From assembly GCA_025998875.1 (NCBI GenBank), contig AP024675.1, forward strand, positions 2,081,549 to 2,145,548: a stretch of DNA of 64,000 nucleotides, in the 5' to 3' direction. Shown piece by piece: positions 20,214 through 28,616 of this stretch (positions are counted from its first letter, which is position 1; the number at the start of each line of letters is the position of its first letter). The DNA comes from Bacteroidota bacterium. GTDB taxonomy: Bacteria; Bacteroidota; Rhodothermia; JANXDC01. The notes beneath the pieces were generated by a model, which had not been told where the DNA came from, made no database searches, and worked only from the letters and a program-made list of their open reading frames with translations. A program made the position numbers and the translations under genes.

Positions 20214-21718
20214 GGACGATTCCCGTTCGTTGGTGATTTCTGCCAGGGTAAGCCGAAATCGCGCGCCAGCAGCCGGGCGGCATGCCGTCCGGAGAGCAGG
20301 ACCAGGGGGATCCCGCCCCCGGGATGGACAGAGCCCCCGGCAAAGTAAAGCCCTCGGAGCCGCCGACTTCGGTTTGGCGGACGCCGGAACGCCGCCCAGG
20401 GGCTGTTGGAAGCCGTTCCGTAAAGGCTTAAACTGCCGAAGCGCCGCTGGAAATCCAGGGGGGTGATCACGGCTTCCTCTTCGATGCGGGCCGGATCAAA
20501 CCCCGGCACGCGGCGCAGCAACTGCTCAAGCAGACCAGAACGGATGCGATCTACCTGCCGGTCCCGGCTCCAGAGCTCTGCTTCAGGGGGCATGTTCAAG
20601 AGCACAAACCAGTTTTCCCCATCCGGAGGTGCGTGGTCTGGGTCGCTGCGGGCCGTGATGGCGATGTAGACGGTCGGTTCCTGCGGTGGACGTCCCTGCT
20701 GGAAAAGCGCCCGGAATTCGGCTTCGTAGTCGGAGGAAAACAGAATCGTGTGGTGTCCCAACTCGGTGCGGCTGCGCATGCCCCAGCAGAACACAAGCCC
20801 GGAGAGCGAGGGTTCCCCGCGAGGACGAAAGGGCATGCCCAGCAACTGCTCATAGGTGGTCGTAACGTCCGCGTTGGACACTACGGCGTCGGCGGGCAGG
20901 AAGCCCTCGGAGGTCTCCACCCCGAGCACACGTCCCTGCTCGTAGCGGAGGCGCTCCGCCCGACAGCCGAGCCGCAGCTCGACGCCCAGCTCCTGGGCTG
21001 CCTGGCGGAGCGCCTCCACAAGCCGGTAGATGCCGCCGCGGATGTAGTAGGCGCCCAGCCCGTTTTCGACCCAGAAAATCAGGTGCAGCGTCGCAGGTGC
21101 CCGGAAGGGGTCGGAACCGTTGTAGGTGGCGTATCGATCGGCGATCTGCACCAGGCGCGGATCGGCAAGCAGCTGCTGGGCACGCCGGTGCATGCTTCGG
21201 AAGGCGTCCAGACGTCCCAGCGCGGGAAGCGAACGCCAGAAGAGCCAATGCCGAAGGAGGATCGTCGGCTCATGAATCGGAAGGAAGAGAAAGACCGGTG
21301 CAGCGCGGGCATAGAGGCGCCGGCTGTACTCGAGCATGCGCTCCCAGGCGTGGGCGCTTTCCGGGGACCAGCTGACCAGCTGCTGGCGCATGCGTTCGGG
21401 ATTGGCGCTGACCTCCAGCTGGCTCCCGTCGGGGAAAAGGTAGCGGCAGATCGGCTCCAGCGGCACGAGCTCCAGCAGCTGTTGTCGCGCCATCCCGATG
21501 AAAGCGAAAAGCTCCTCCAGCACGGCGGGCAACGTGAGCACCGAAGGACCTGTGTCAAAGCGGTAGGCGCCCAGGCGCAGTTCACCGGCTTTGCCCCCCA
21601 GGCGCTCGTGCTGTTCCAGCACCAGCACGCGAGCGCCGATCCGGGCAAGATGCACAGCGGCGCTCAGCCCTCCGAGCCCGCCGCCGATGACAATGACCCG
21701 CGGTCTTCGGATCTCCAT
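20210..21718 (-). CDS. crtD: CrtI-family desaturase, probable 1-hydroxycarotenoid 3,4-desaturase
   Basis: A 502-residue paralogue of the following gene with FAD motif VIGGGLGGLSAAVHLARIGA and GGKAGELRLGAYRFDTGPSV. Its C-terminal signature GLYFAGGSVHPGGGIPLVLL is the form seen in CrtD, which desaturates the 3,4 bond after hydration of the psi end. A CruF hydratase lies in the same operon, which supports this. The start overlaps the last 55 bases of crtYd. Other possibilities are a second step desaturase or isomerase. Confidence 0.75.
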   Translation of the reverse strand: MEIRRPRVIVIGGGLGGLSAAVHLARIGARVLVLEQHERLGGKAGELRLGAYRFDTGPSVLTLPAVLEELFAFIGMARQQLLELVPLEPICRYLFPDGSQLEVSANPERMRQQLVSWSPESAHAWERMLEYSRRLYARAAPVFLFLPIHEPTILLRHWLFWRSLPALGRLDAFRSMHRRAQQLLADPRLVQIADRYATYNGSDPFRAPATLHLIFWVENGLGAYYIRGGIYRLVEALRQAAQELGVELRLGCRAERLRYEQGRVLGVETSEGFLPADAVVSNADVTTTYEQLLGMPFRPRGEPSLSGLVFCWGMRSRTELGHHTILFSSDYEAEFRALFQQGRPPQEPTVYIAITARSDPDHAPPDGENWFVLLNMPPEAELWSRDRQVDRIRSGLLEQLLRRVPGFDPARIEEEAVITPLDFQRRFGSLSLYGTASNSPWAAFRRPPNRSRRLRGLYFAGGSVHPGGGIPLVLLSGRHAARLLARDFGLPWQKSPTNGNRP

Positions 21719-22008
21719 CGCTTTCCAAGGTACTCCCAGCAGATGAGTACAAGCCCCAGCATGGCAAAGCCGTAGAGGAAGTCCTCCACGGGAATCGTGC
21801 CCAGACGTATGCCCAGGTAGTACGGAGCATAGTAGTGCACAATGGGGCGCGCCGTGAGGTAGCCGTTGACAACCAGCTTGCCCAGAAGGAGAAAGCCAAG
21901 CGTGATCCAGAAACTGCGCCGTCGAAGCAGCCCGGTCCGCAGGATCCAGCGATCCAGAGCGAGCACGGCGATCGCCGAGCTCACGGCCAGCAGGCTGTAT
22001 TCGGGCAT
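21664..22008 (-). CDS. crtYd: Lycopene cyclase domain protein, second subunit
   Basis: A 114-residue membrane protein with three hydrophobic helices and the lycopene cyclase domain motif (YYAPYYLGIRLGTIPVEDFLYGFAMLGLVLICWE). Heterodimeric CrtYc/CrtYd enzymes close a beta-ring on lycopene; in gamma-carotene-type pathways one ring only is made. The ATG shares bases with the stop of the preceding subunit (TGATG), and the end overlaps crtD by 55 bases. The PxE(E/D) motif is kept as PVEDF. Confidence 0.88.
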   Translation of the reverse strand: MPEYSLLAVSSAIAVLALDRWILRTGLLRRRSFWITLGFLLLGKLVVNGYLTARPIVHYYAPYYLGIRLGTIPVEDFLYGFAMLGLVLICWEYLGKRWRSEDRGSLSSAAGSEG

Positions 22009-22322
22009 CAGGGCTCCCTCCGATAGAATCGGACCACTTCCCAGAGGAAGATGGCGATAAAGCCGATGCAGGGGAAGAAGAGCAGCTCTTCGAGCGGCAA
22101 ATTCAGCACCCGGATGCCGAGTGTGTAGCGGGGGTCAAAAGCCCAGTGCCCGCGCTCGGTTGCCCAGACATCCCAGATCCAGAAAGGCAGGCACATGCCC
22201 AGCAGGGCTCCGAAGAGCCGTCCGGGACGCGCCCAGATGGCGCGGCGCACATTGCGGTGAAAGCTCAGCGCAAACGGAGGGAGGAATGCCAGCGCGAGCA
22301 GAAGCAGGTATTCGCCCTTCAT
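22008..22322 (-). CDS. crtYc: Lycopene cyclase domain protein, first subunit
   Basis: A 104-residue membrane protein with three helices and the cyclase motif RYTLGIRVLNLPLEELLFFP, preceded by WIWDVWATERGHWAF, the usual first-subunit signature. The ATG at 22322 is chosen because upstream in-frame codons lie inside cruF; its start overlaps the cruF stop (22319). It should pair with the next gene to form beta-rings. Confidence 0.9.
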   Translation of the reverse strand: MKGEYLLLLALAFLPPFALSFHRNVRRAIWARPGRLFGALLGMCLPFWIWDVWATERGHWAFDPRYTLGIRVLNLPLEELLFFPCIGFIAIFLWEVVRFYRREP

Positions 22323-23035
22323 GCCTTCTGCCTCCAGAAAACGGCAAGACCGATAAGCCCCATACCCACGAACGTTTCCAGCACGTATCCGTGCACCAGA
22401 TCCACAAGCGCACATAGCCCCACAAGGAGCCCGCCCAGCACCCACAGCGCCTGCGGCTCTGCCGGAAGCCTTTCCCCGAGCCAGCGCCGGTAGAGCAGGG
22501 TAAGGAGCAAGGCGACCACACCCCAGGTGAGGTAGTTCTGCACCGGAACGGTGCCCGATGTCCAGCGCCAGTAGCCGGCAATATGGCTTGCCATCGGCTC
22601 CAGAAGAACATCAACGCCCACGAGCCACAGCCCCAGGCGAAGGGCGTGCTCCAGGGGCGCCATGGCGGCGCGCCGGTACGTGGTCCAGACAATGCCCACC
22701 AGCAGGAGACCCAACCAGGCCAGGGGAATCACCACAGGCACGCCGGCAAGCTCCGGCTGCAGCACGCCGGTATACCGGTACGATCCGAACGGAAAGCCCG
22801 TCCGCACCCCGACGACCTCCAGTACCCAGGTTGCGGTCCAGGTCAGCGCGGCAAATCCCCAGAAGTCCTGCCGATGAGCGACTGCGCTTGTGAGCACGCT
22901 CAGGCTCCAGATTCCCAGAAACAGGCTCGCTGTCCAGGGAGCAAGCTCCCTGAGCCAGCCTGTGGCAAGCGAGTAGGCGGCAAAAGGCGAAAGCCCCAGC
23001 AGAGCCCATCGAAGCCAGCGGGAGAGCATCATCAT
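22319..23035 (-). CDS. cruF: Carotenoid 1',2'-hydratase, CruF family
   Basis: A 238-residue membrane protein with seven or so helices. The carotenoid biosynthesis protein (CruF) pattern is visible: WVLEVVGVRTGFPFGSYRYT, then VPVVIPLAWL, then DVLLEPMASHIAGYWRW and VPVQNYLTWGVVALLL. CruF adds water to the psi end of gamma-carotene. It starts with three ATG codons; the first (23035) overlaps the preceding TGA. Longer in-frame starts would run through the SRPBCC gene. Confidence 0.9.
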   Translation of the reverse strand: MMMLSRWLRWALLGLSPFAAYSLATGWLRELAPWTASLFLGIWSLSVLTSAVAHRQDFWGFAALTWTATWVLEVVGVRTGFPFGSYRYTGVLQPELAGVPVVIPLAWLGLLLVGIVWTTYRRAAMAPLEHALRLGLWLVGVDVLLEPMASHIAGYWRWTSGTVPVQNYLTWGVVALLLTLLYRRWLGERLPAEPQALWVLGGLLVGLCALVDLVHGYVLETFVGMGLIGLAVFWRQKA

Positions 23036-23577
23036 GTGCGAAGCCGCTTTTCGAGCCGTTCGAGGAAGGTTTCCACCATCTCGACGAGGCGTTCCTGGAT
23101 ACGCTCCTGCAGGAAGCGCTTCCCCAGCACCGGGGCAAGCCAGTGCACAGCGGCCAGACTGGGGCGCTCCAGGCGCATGCGAAACTCCAGTTCCAGGCGC
23201 ACCTGAGCCGGACCTGTTCGCCGCAGCCGGGCACGGCATTCCATCCAGTCGGGGTCTTCTTCCGAGACCGAACGCCAGATGGCCAGAGAATCTCCTTCGG
23301 TGAGCAAGCGCACCCGGAAGTGATTGCGCTGGGGGGCACTGAAGGGGACCCGGGTTTCCGTCTCCCAGAGCCAGACCCCCTCGGAGAGCGGTTCGATGCG
23401 GCGCAGTCCCGGCAGGAGTTCCCGCAGCGAGCCGGGCTGGCGAACGTGCCAGAGCACCGCCTCCGGGGGAGCACTCCACTGCCGCACCGTTCGATGCGTG
23501 ACCTCAAAGCGAACCGGTTCTGCCTGCGCCGAAACGAGCAGCACAGGCAAGCATAGCACACCAGCCAGCGCCTTCAT
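23032..23577 (-). CDS. Secreted SRPBCC/START-like protein of the carotenoid operon
   Basis: A 181-residue protein with a signal peptide (MKALAGVLCLPVLLVSAQAE) and then a START-like core (VRQWSAPPEAVLWHVRQPGS, RRIEPLSEGVWLWETETRVP, a long C-terminal helix FLQERIQERLVEMVETFLER). Such folds bind hydrophobic ligands. Its start (TCATGA) overlaps the stop of a 16-residue upstream frame. Located between crtB and cruF, it may carry or present a carotenoid or precursor; no such function has been shown for it. Confidence 0.75.
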   Translation of the reverse strand: MKALAGVLCLPVLLVSAQAEPVRFEVTHRTVRQWSAPPEAVLWHVRQPGSLRELLPGLRRIEPLSEGVWLWETETRVPFSAPQRNHFRVRLLTEGDSLAIWRSVSEEDPDWMECRARLRRTGPAQVRLELEFRMRLERPSLAAVHWLAPVLGKRFLQERIQERLVEMVETFLERLEKRLRT

Positions 23578-23624
23578 GAAAAGAGCACCAGGCTGATCAG
23601 AAGAGCAAACCGAACCCAGCGCAT
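23574..23624 (-). CDS. Predicted 16-residue hydrophobic peptide
   Basis: A short frame, MRWVRFALLISLVLFS, sits between crtB and the SRPBCC gene. It has a strong GGAGGAAA ribosome site at the right distance and its TGA overlaps the next ATG. It reads as one basic N-terminus plus one membrane helix. It may be a genuine small membrane peptide or simply a translational coupler for the next gene. Confidence 0.4.
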   Translation of the reverse strand: MRWVRFALLISLVLFS

Positions 23625-23637
23625 AGGTGTTTCCTCC

Positions 23638-24567
23638 TCACTTCACCAGGGCGATGCCCGACCATCCCCGCAGACCCGGCACATCGGCTGGCCAGCCCGG
23701 GTGCTTCAGTGCCGCCTGCGCCCCCAGCAGGAGTTTGCGCGGCAGGGATACGGCGGCGCGTCGGCGGAAGACATCGTAGCCGGCGCGCTCGATCTCGTCC
23801 AGGATGCCCGCGTAGAGCCGACCCATGATGCGGGTGCAGATGCGTCCCCGCCGGCTTCGAAGCAGGGGTATTCCCCGCCAGGCGCGGCGATAGTAAGTGC
23901 GGGCGCGCTCGATCTGAAAGCGCATGAGCGCCCGAAAGGCGTCGTTGAGCACCCCCCGGGCGAGCTCCTCTTCCGTGTACCCGAACGCCTCCAGCTCCTC
24001 CAGCGGCAGGTAGATGCGACCGCGCCGGTAATCCTCCTCCACATCGCGCAGGATGTTTGTCAGCTGCATGGCGATGCCCATCTCGATAGCATGTTCCAGG
24101 GCCTGAGGACTGCGGTAGCCAAAGATATAGCACATGACCATCCCGACCACCGAAGCGACGCGATAGCAGTAGGTGTAGAGCTCTTCAAAGGTGGCGTATC
24201 GGGTCTTCTCCAGATCCATCTGGATGCCGTCGAGGAGCTCAGCGAAAAGTTCCGGGGGAATGGCAAAGCGCTGGATGGTATCCCGAAACGCCGGAAGCCA
24301 AGGATGGAGCTCATCAGGCGCAGCGGCGCCTTCCTGTAAGAGGGCGAGGAGATGGCGGAAATGGGCAAGCTCCTCCTGGAGCTGCGCTTTCTCGGCTATG
24401 GCGGCACGGTCTACGATGTCATCGGCCAGGCGGCAGAAAGCATAGACGGCATAGGCGCCGTAGCGGGTTGTTTTGTCCAGAACCCGGGAAGCCAGGTAGA
24501 AGGTCCGCGCATGCACGCGGGTGATTTCTCGACAGAGGGCGTAGGAATGGTGGAGCCAGGAGGTCAT
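23638..24567 (-). CDS. crtB: Phytoene synthase
   Basis: A 309-residue squalene/phytoene synthase. The two prenyl-diphosphate binding motifs are visible: YAFCRLADDIVDRA near residues 42-55 and QLTNILRDVEEDYRRGRIYL near 155-175; FYLASRVLDKTTRYGAYAVY precedes the first. It condenses two geranylgeranyl diphosphates to phytoene, the first committed step. The start overlaps the carH-like stop (ATGA), making it directly coupled to its regulator. Confidence 0.95.
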   Translation of the reverse strand: MTSWLHHSYALCREITRVHARTFYLASRVLDKTTRYGAYAVYAFCRLADDIVDRAAIAEKAQLQEELAHFRHLLALLQEGAAAPDELHPWLPAFRDTIQRFAIPPELFAELLDGIQMDLEKTRYATFEELYTYCYRVASVVGMVMCYIFGYRSPQALEHAIEMGIAMQLTNILRDVEEDYRRGRIYLPLEELEAFGYTEEELARGVLNDAFRALMRFQIERARTYYRRAWRGIPLLRSRRGRICTRIMGRLYAGILDEIERAGYDVFRRRAAVSLPRKLLLGAQAALKHPGWPADVPGLRGWSGIALVK

Positions 24568-25424
24568 ACTGCCTCTCCAACAAGGATGCGGCGGAACTCT
24601 CGCAGGGAATGGAAGACCCGATCGACCAGGTCCTGCTCCACCCAGCGGGGATCGGCGGCTCTGCCTCCGGCATACAGGCGGGCGCCGTACCGGTGGGCGG
24701 CATCCCGAATTGGGCTCAGGAGCGCCCGGAGGCGATCTTCAGGGACGGGCATCGAAAAACTCAGGCACAGAAGCCTGCTGTCCGGATGCCGTTGCAGCCA
24801 GACAAGCAGATCCGAAAGCGGGGTCCGAGCCCCGAGGAAATCAACGAGGAAGCCTTCGCTTTCCAGCACGTGCGCTGCCATGACCAAACCCAGCATGTGC
24901 TGCTCCTCTTCGAGCGCGGCACAGATCGCCCGCCCCCGCTCCATCCGCGGCGCAAAAGTCCGCTGCCGCAGGCTGTGGAGGACTTCCAGCAGCGTGTTGG
25001 AGGCAACGTGCTCCTCCGCAACCGAGAGCACTCCGTGCTCCCATTCGGAGCCGATGCGTTCCAGGACGGGGGTGATCACCTCATCGTAGAGCGTGGCCAG
25101 CTCATGGCCTGCCTGGATCCAGGCGTAGAGCTGCTCTCCGACCATGCGGCTGTCCCCGTCGATGAGCCAGCGATAGAGCCATTCCCGATAGCGTTCCCAC
25201 GACGCAGAGGGTGCAATCTCAGAGGGCAGGATTGCCTCCAGCCGGTACCCCTGGGCTCGGGCGAAGGCAAGCACCTCGTGGGGGAGAAACTTCCGGTGTC
25301 CCCCCGGTGTGCGTACGCAGGGCAGTTTCTGCGCGTCGGCCCAGCGCTTGACCGTGGTCTCCGTCACACCCAGCAGCTCAGCGACCTGGCGGGTGCTCCA
25401 ATATGGGGATGTGCGAATTTGCAC
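24564..25424 (-). CDS. CarH/LitR-type MerR regulator with B12-binding domain
   Basis: A 286-residue regulator. Residues 8-60 are a MerR winged helix (YWSTRQVAELLGVTETTVKR, RTPGGHRKFL). A four-helix cap follows with the photoreceptor motif W-x9-EH (W128, E138, H139), then a Rossmann-like cobalamin domain whose EEEQHMLG holds the axial histidine at 176. These match light-sensing, adenosylcobalamin-dependent CarH repressors, which release DNA when light breaks the Co-C bond. The GTG start at 25424 sits inside its probable operator, suggesting autorepression. It heads the leftward crt operon. Confidence 0.92.
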   Translation of the reverse strand: MQIRTSPYWSTRQVAELLGVTETTVKRWADAQKLPCVRTPGGHRKFLPHEVLAFARAQGYRLEAILPSEIAPSASWERYREWLYRWLIDGDSRMVGEQLYAWIQAGHELATLYDEVITPVLERIGSEWEHGVLSVAEEHVASNTLLEVLHSLRQRTFAPRMERGRAICAALEEEQHMLGLVMAAHVLESEGFLVDFLGARTPLSDLLVWLQRHPDSRLLCLSFSMPVPEDRLRALLSPIRDAAHRYGARLYAGGRAADPRWVEQDLVDRVFHSLREFRRILVGEAV

Positions 25425-25447
25425 GTTTTGTACGTTTTGTACGTTCT
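25421..25447. promoter_or_regulatory. Probable CarH operator, three 9-bp direct repeats
   Basis: GCACGTTTT, GTACGTTTT and GTACGTTCT follow each other without a gap (25421, 25430, 25439). CarH/LitR proteins bind three tandem half-sites containing an ACA/TGT-like core, so number and placement fit, though published Thermus repeats are 11 bp. The block lies a few bases downstream of the predicted -10 and covers the carH-like GTG start. Confidence 0.65.
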
Positions 25448-25452
25448 TGCGG

Positions 25453-25481
25453 AAGGTACAGACGCACCGGCTTCAAGTCAA
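25453..25481 (-). promoter_or_regulatory. Predicted promoter of the leftward carotenoid operon
   Basis: On the minus strand TTGACT (25481-25476) and TACCTT (25458-25453) are 17 bases apart, close to a housekeeping -35/-10 pair. Transcription would begin inside the three direct repeats, so a bound CarH would block it. Confidence 0.5.
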
Positions 25482-25543
25482 GTGTCGGGGGGAAACTTCC
25501 TCCCGGCAGCCGGGCGTTGGCAGTCTACATGCAGGGGTCGACG

Positions 25544-26527
25544 ATGGAGCTGGAGCCTTTTGCACGTCCGCGCGTGGTGGTGAGCGCCTGCCTGGAGTTC
25601 GAGGCTGTGCGCTACAACGGGGCGCGCATCCCGGATGCCGTCATCCGCAGCCTGGCGCCCTATGTGGAGTTCCTGCCCGTCTGTCCGGAGGTAGCAGTCG
25701 GCATGGGCGTGCCCCGCGATCCGGTGCGGCTGGTGCAGACTTCCGAAGGGGTACGCATGTGGCAACCGGAAACGGGGCGGGATTGGACTGAGCCGATGCA
25801 GCAGTTTGCCTGTGCGTTTCTGGAGGGGATCGGACCGGTAGACGGCTTCATTCTCAAAAGCCGCTCGCCCTCCTGCGGCATCCGGGAGGTAAAGCTCTAT
25901 CCGGAGCAGTCCCCTATCCCTGCCTCCGGCAAGGGCGCCGGGCTTTTTGCCCGGGCAGTTCTGGAGCGCTTTCCGGATTATCCGATTGAAGACGAGGGGC
26001 GGCTGACGAACCTGCAGATTCGGGAGCACTTCCTGACGCGCATCTTCGCCCTGGCGCTGTGGCGCCGCTACCGGGAGCGGGGGCGGGTGCGGGATCTGGT
26101 GGAGTTCCACACGCAGTACAAGCTACTGCTGCTCTACTACAACCAGAGCCTCCTGCAGAAGCTCGGACAGCTGGTGGCACAGGCACGGCATCTGCCCCGT
26201 GAGGAGCTCTTTGCTCGCTATGGAGAGCTTTTCCGCCGGGCGCTTGCGCGCATGCCCCGGACCGGAAATGCGGAGAATGTGCTTCTGCACGCCTTTGGCT
26301 ACGTCTCCGATCGGCTCTCTGCGGCAGAGAAGGCGTATTTTCTCGACGTCCTGCTGCAGTTTCGCCGTCGTCAGCTTCCCTTAAGTGTTCCGGTGGCGCT
26401 GCTACGCGCCTGGATTGTGCGTTTTGATGAGCCGTATCTGAAGCGGCAACGCTTTTTCCTGCCCTATCCGCAGGAGCTTGTTACGCTCTACGATTCCTCT
26501 CGTGGTCGCGATATAGCTCAGAGGTAG
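25544..26527 (+). CDS. DUF523 and DUF1722 domain protein (YbgA-like)
   Basis: A 327-residue protein. The N-terminal DUF523 part has VVVSACLEFEAVRYNGARIP, FLPVCPEVAVGMGVPRDPVR and LKSRSPSCGIREVKLY with conserved cysteines; the C-terminal DUF1722 part (YbgA) has FHTQYKLLLLYYNQSLLQKL and GYVSDRLSAAEKAYFL. In Bacteroidota and proteobacteria this fusion often lies next to photolyase and MerR genes, as here. Function is not known with certainty. An upstream in-frame ATG at 25529 is possible; 25544 is chosen for the AGGGG ribosome site. It heads the operon divergent from carH. Confidence 0.88.
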   Translation: MELEPFARPRVVVSACLEFEAVRYNGARIPDAVIRSLAPYVEFLPVCPEVAVGMGVPRDPVRLVQTSEGVRMWQPETGRDWTEPMQQFACAFLEGIGPVDGFILKSRSPSCGIREVKLYPEQSPIPASGKGAGLFARAVLERFPDYPIEDEGRLTNLQIREHFLTRIFALALWRRYRERGRVRDLVEFHTQYKLLLLYYNQSLLQKLGQLVAQARHLPREELFARYGELFRRALARMPRTGNAENVLLHAFGYVSDRLSAAEKAYFLDVLLQFRRRQLPLSVPVALLRAWIVRFDEPYLKRQRFFLPYPQELVTLYDSSRGRDIAQR

Positions 26528-26531
26528 TGCG

Positions 26532-27023
26532 ATGCCGACGTGGTTGCTTGCGGGAATGCTTCTTTTGCAGGGTTCGGCGCCGGAAGCGCCCCCTGATACG
26601 CTGTTGCGGGAACGGCTGCTTGCCCATCAGCGGCATATGATGCTTGTGCTCGGCTCCTGGGCGGCGGGGAGCGTGGTGATCGGAGGATATCAGGCGCTGC
26701 GGGGCGATCGCTTCGTGCGTTTTGTGGGGTATCAGAACCTTGCCTGGGGAGCAATCGACGGGGCGATCGCGCTCTACGGCGTCCGGGATCTCGTGCGCAA
26801 GCGTTCCGGTCCGGAGCGGGACTGGGGTGCCGAAGCTCGTGCTTTCCGTCGCCTGCTGCTCCTCAATGCCGGGCTGGATGTGCTCTACATCACCGCCGGC
26901 GCTTTTCTGCTCTGGCAGGGGAAGGATGCGCGCTGGCGGGGAACGGGGCTGGGGATCGTCATTCAGGGTGCTTTCCTGCTGCTCCTGGACGGGATTGGGT
27001 ATGTGCTGACTCCGGGAGGGTGA
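26532..27023 (+). CDS. Small integral membrane protein (DUF6992-like)
   Basis: A 163-residue protein with an N-terminal signal or helix (WLLAGMLLLQGSAP) and four more hydrophobic segments (MMLVLGSWAAGSVVIGGYQA, NLAWGAIDGAIALYG, LLLLNAGLDVLYITAGAFLL, IVIQGAFLLLLDGIGYVL). The HQRHMMLVLGSWA start resembles a small Bacteroidota family named DUF6992; this is from recall. It begins four bases after the previous stop and three bases before the next start, so it belongs to the photolyase/ketolase operon. Confidence 0.7.
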   Translation: MPTWLLAGMLLLQGSAPEAPPDTLLRERLLAHQRHMMLVLGSWAAGSVVIGGYQALRGDRFVRFVGYQNLAWGAIDGAIALYGVRDLVRKRSGPERDWGAEARAFRRLLLLNAGLDVLYITAGAFLLWQGKDARWRGTGLGIVIQGAFLLLLDGIGYVLTPGG

Positions 27024-27026
27024 GCG

Positions 27027-28616
27027 ATGCCGGATGTGGACGTGCTCCTGATCGGAAGCGGGCACAACGGACTGGTAGCCGCTGCGTACCTGGCCAAGGC
27101 GGGCTACCGGGTGCTTGTGCTCGAGCGCCGCTCCCGTGTTGGTGGAGCGGTCTGCACCGAGGAGATGTTCGGCGGATACCGGATGGATGTGGGAGGCTCG
27201 GCGCATATTCTCGTGCACCATACTCCCATCCTGAAAGATCTGGCGTTGGAGCGCTACGGGCTGGAATACATTGAGCTGGACCCGTTCCTGTGCGCCCCTT
27301 TTGAAGATGGGAGCATCCTGTATTTCTACCGGGATCTGGAGCGCACCTGTGCCTCTATTGCCCGCCTCAGCCCGGAGGATGCGGAGCGATACTGGGAGTT
27401 TGTCCACTTTTGGCGTCCGATCAACGAGGCGGTCTTTGAGGTCTTTTTGCAGACGCCTACCCCGGGGCGGCTGTTGCGTGCCGTCCTGCTGGGGCAGCTG
27501 CGCCACCGGAGCCGGCTTCGGGCATTCCGCGGTTCGGGGCGGATCGAGACCCTGCGGCGCTTGATGACCAGCTACGGGCAGCTGGTCGGGGAGACGTTCC
27601 GAGACCCGAAGCTCAAAGCGGCTCTGCTCTGGTGGGCGGCGCAGAGCGGTCCGCCGCCGATCGAGATGGCTTCGGGGGATTTCCTGGGCTGGCATGCCCT
27701 GCTGCATACGCACGGGATCCGGCGTCCCCGCGGAGGGTCGGGCATGTTCACGCAGGCGCTGGCGCGCTTTCTTCAGGCGCACGGAGCCGAGCTGCGCACC
27801 GATGCCGAAGTCCGGCGTATTCTGGTCCGCGGCGGGCGTGCCTTCGGGGTGGAGCTTGCCTCCGGGGAGCGGATCGGTGCCCGGGTGATTATTTCCAATG
27901 CCCACGTCTGGGTGACCTTTCTGGAGCTGCTCGCCGAGGAGCTGCCCTCGGATTTCCGGCGTCGGGTGGAGGCGATTCGGGTGGGCAATGGTTTTGGGTT
28001 CGCCGTACGCGCCGCCGTGGATCGGCTGCCCGCGTACATCGCCGAGCCGAACGGACCCGACGGGCGCAGTCCGGCGCACATCGGGCTACAGTTGCTGTGC
28101 CCCACCCCGGAGTACCTCGAGCGCGCCTATGCCGATTACCTGCTCGGGCTCCCTTCCCGGGATCCGGCCGTGATCGTGATGACGTTTTCCGCCGTGGACC
28201 CGACCCTTGCCCCACCGGGCAAGCACGTGCTGTTCGCCTGGGCACAGTGGTTCCCGTACCGTCGCGCTGATGGGCGTCCCTGGGATGAGCACACCAGGGA
28301 GGAAGAGGCGCGCAAGATCTTCGGCGTCATCGAGCGCTTTGCCCCCGGCACGGCGGAGGCGGTTCAGGACTGGTACATCCAGTCCCCGGCGGATATCGAA
28401 GCACTGCACCGCATGCCCCGAGGCAACGTCATGCACGTGGAGATGAGCCTGGATCAGATGTTCTTCTTTCGCCCGTTGCCGGAGCTGTCCGCTTACCGGA
28501 CGCCGTGGAAGGGGCTATTTCTCTGCAGCGCATCCATGCACCCGGGTGGCGGTATCTTCGGTGCTGCTGGCTATAACGTGGCCCGTGAAGTCCTTCGGGA
28601 GCTCAAAGCCCTATGA
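27027..28616 (+). CDS. crtO: CrtO-type carotenoid ketolase (CrtI-like oxidoreductase)
   Basis: A 529-residue FAD oxidoreductase with LLIGSGHNGLVAAAYLAKAG, ERRSRVGGAVCTEEMFGGYR and a C-terminal LFLCSASMHPGGGIFGAAGY motif, all typical of the CrtO branch, which puts a keto group at C4 of a beta-ring. The enzyme differs clearly from the two CrtI-like desaturases in the opposite operon. A gene order with photolyase directly behind it (ATGA overlap at 28613) points to co-expression under light. Some members of this branch have other oxidoreductase roles. Confidence 0.8.
   Translation: MPDVDVLLIGSGHNGLVAAAYLAKAGYRVLVLERRSRVGGAVCTEEMFGGYRMDVGGSAHILVHHTPILKDLALERYGLEYIELDPFLCAPFEDGSILYFYRDLERTCASIARLSPEDAERYWEFVHFWRPINEAVFEVFLQTPTPGRLLRAVLLGQLRHRSRLRAFRGSGRIETLRRLMTSYGQLVGETFRDPKLKAALLWWAAQSGPPPIEMASGDFLGWHALLHTHGIRRPRGGSGMFTQALARFLQAHGAELRTDAEVRRILVRGGRAFGVELASGERIGARVIISNAHVWVTFLELLAEELPSDFRRRVEAIRVGNGFGFAVRAAVDRLPAYIAEPNGPDGRSPAHIGLQLLCPTPEYLERAYADYLLGLPSRDPAVIVMTFSAVDPTLAPPGKHVLFAWAQWFPYRRADGRPWDEHTREEEARKIFGVIERFAPGTAEAVQDWYIQSPADIEALHRMPRGNVMHVEMSLDQMFFFRPLPELSAYRTPWKGLFLCSASMHPGGGIFGAAGYNVAREVLRELKAL

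Noticed and set aside
19155-20348. Plus-strand frame of 397 codons over crtI
   Set aside because: No recognisable motif; crtI on the minus strand is secure.
26481-28079. Long antisense frame of 532 codons over the DUF1722 gene, membrane protein and ketolase
   Set aside because: Composition is rich in Arg, Pro, Gln and His with no motif, while the plus strand carries clear protein families; it is a shadow of GC-rich codon use.
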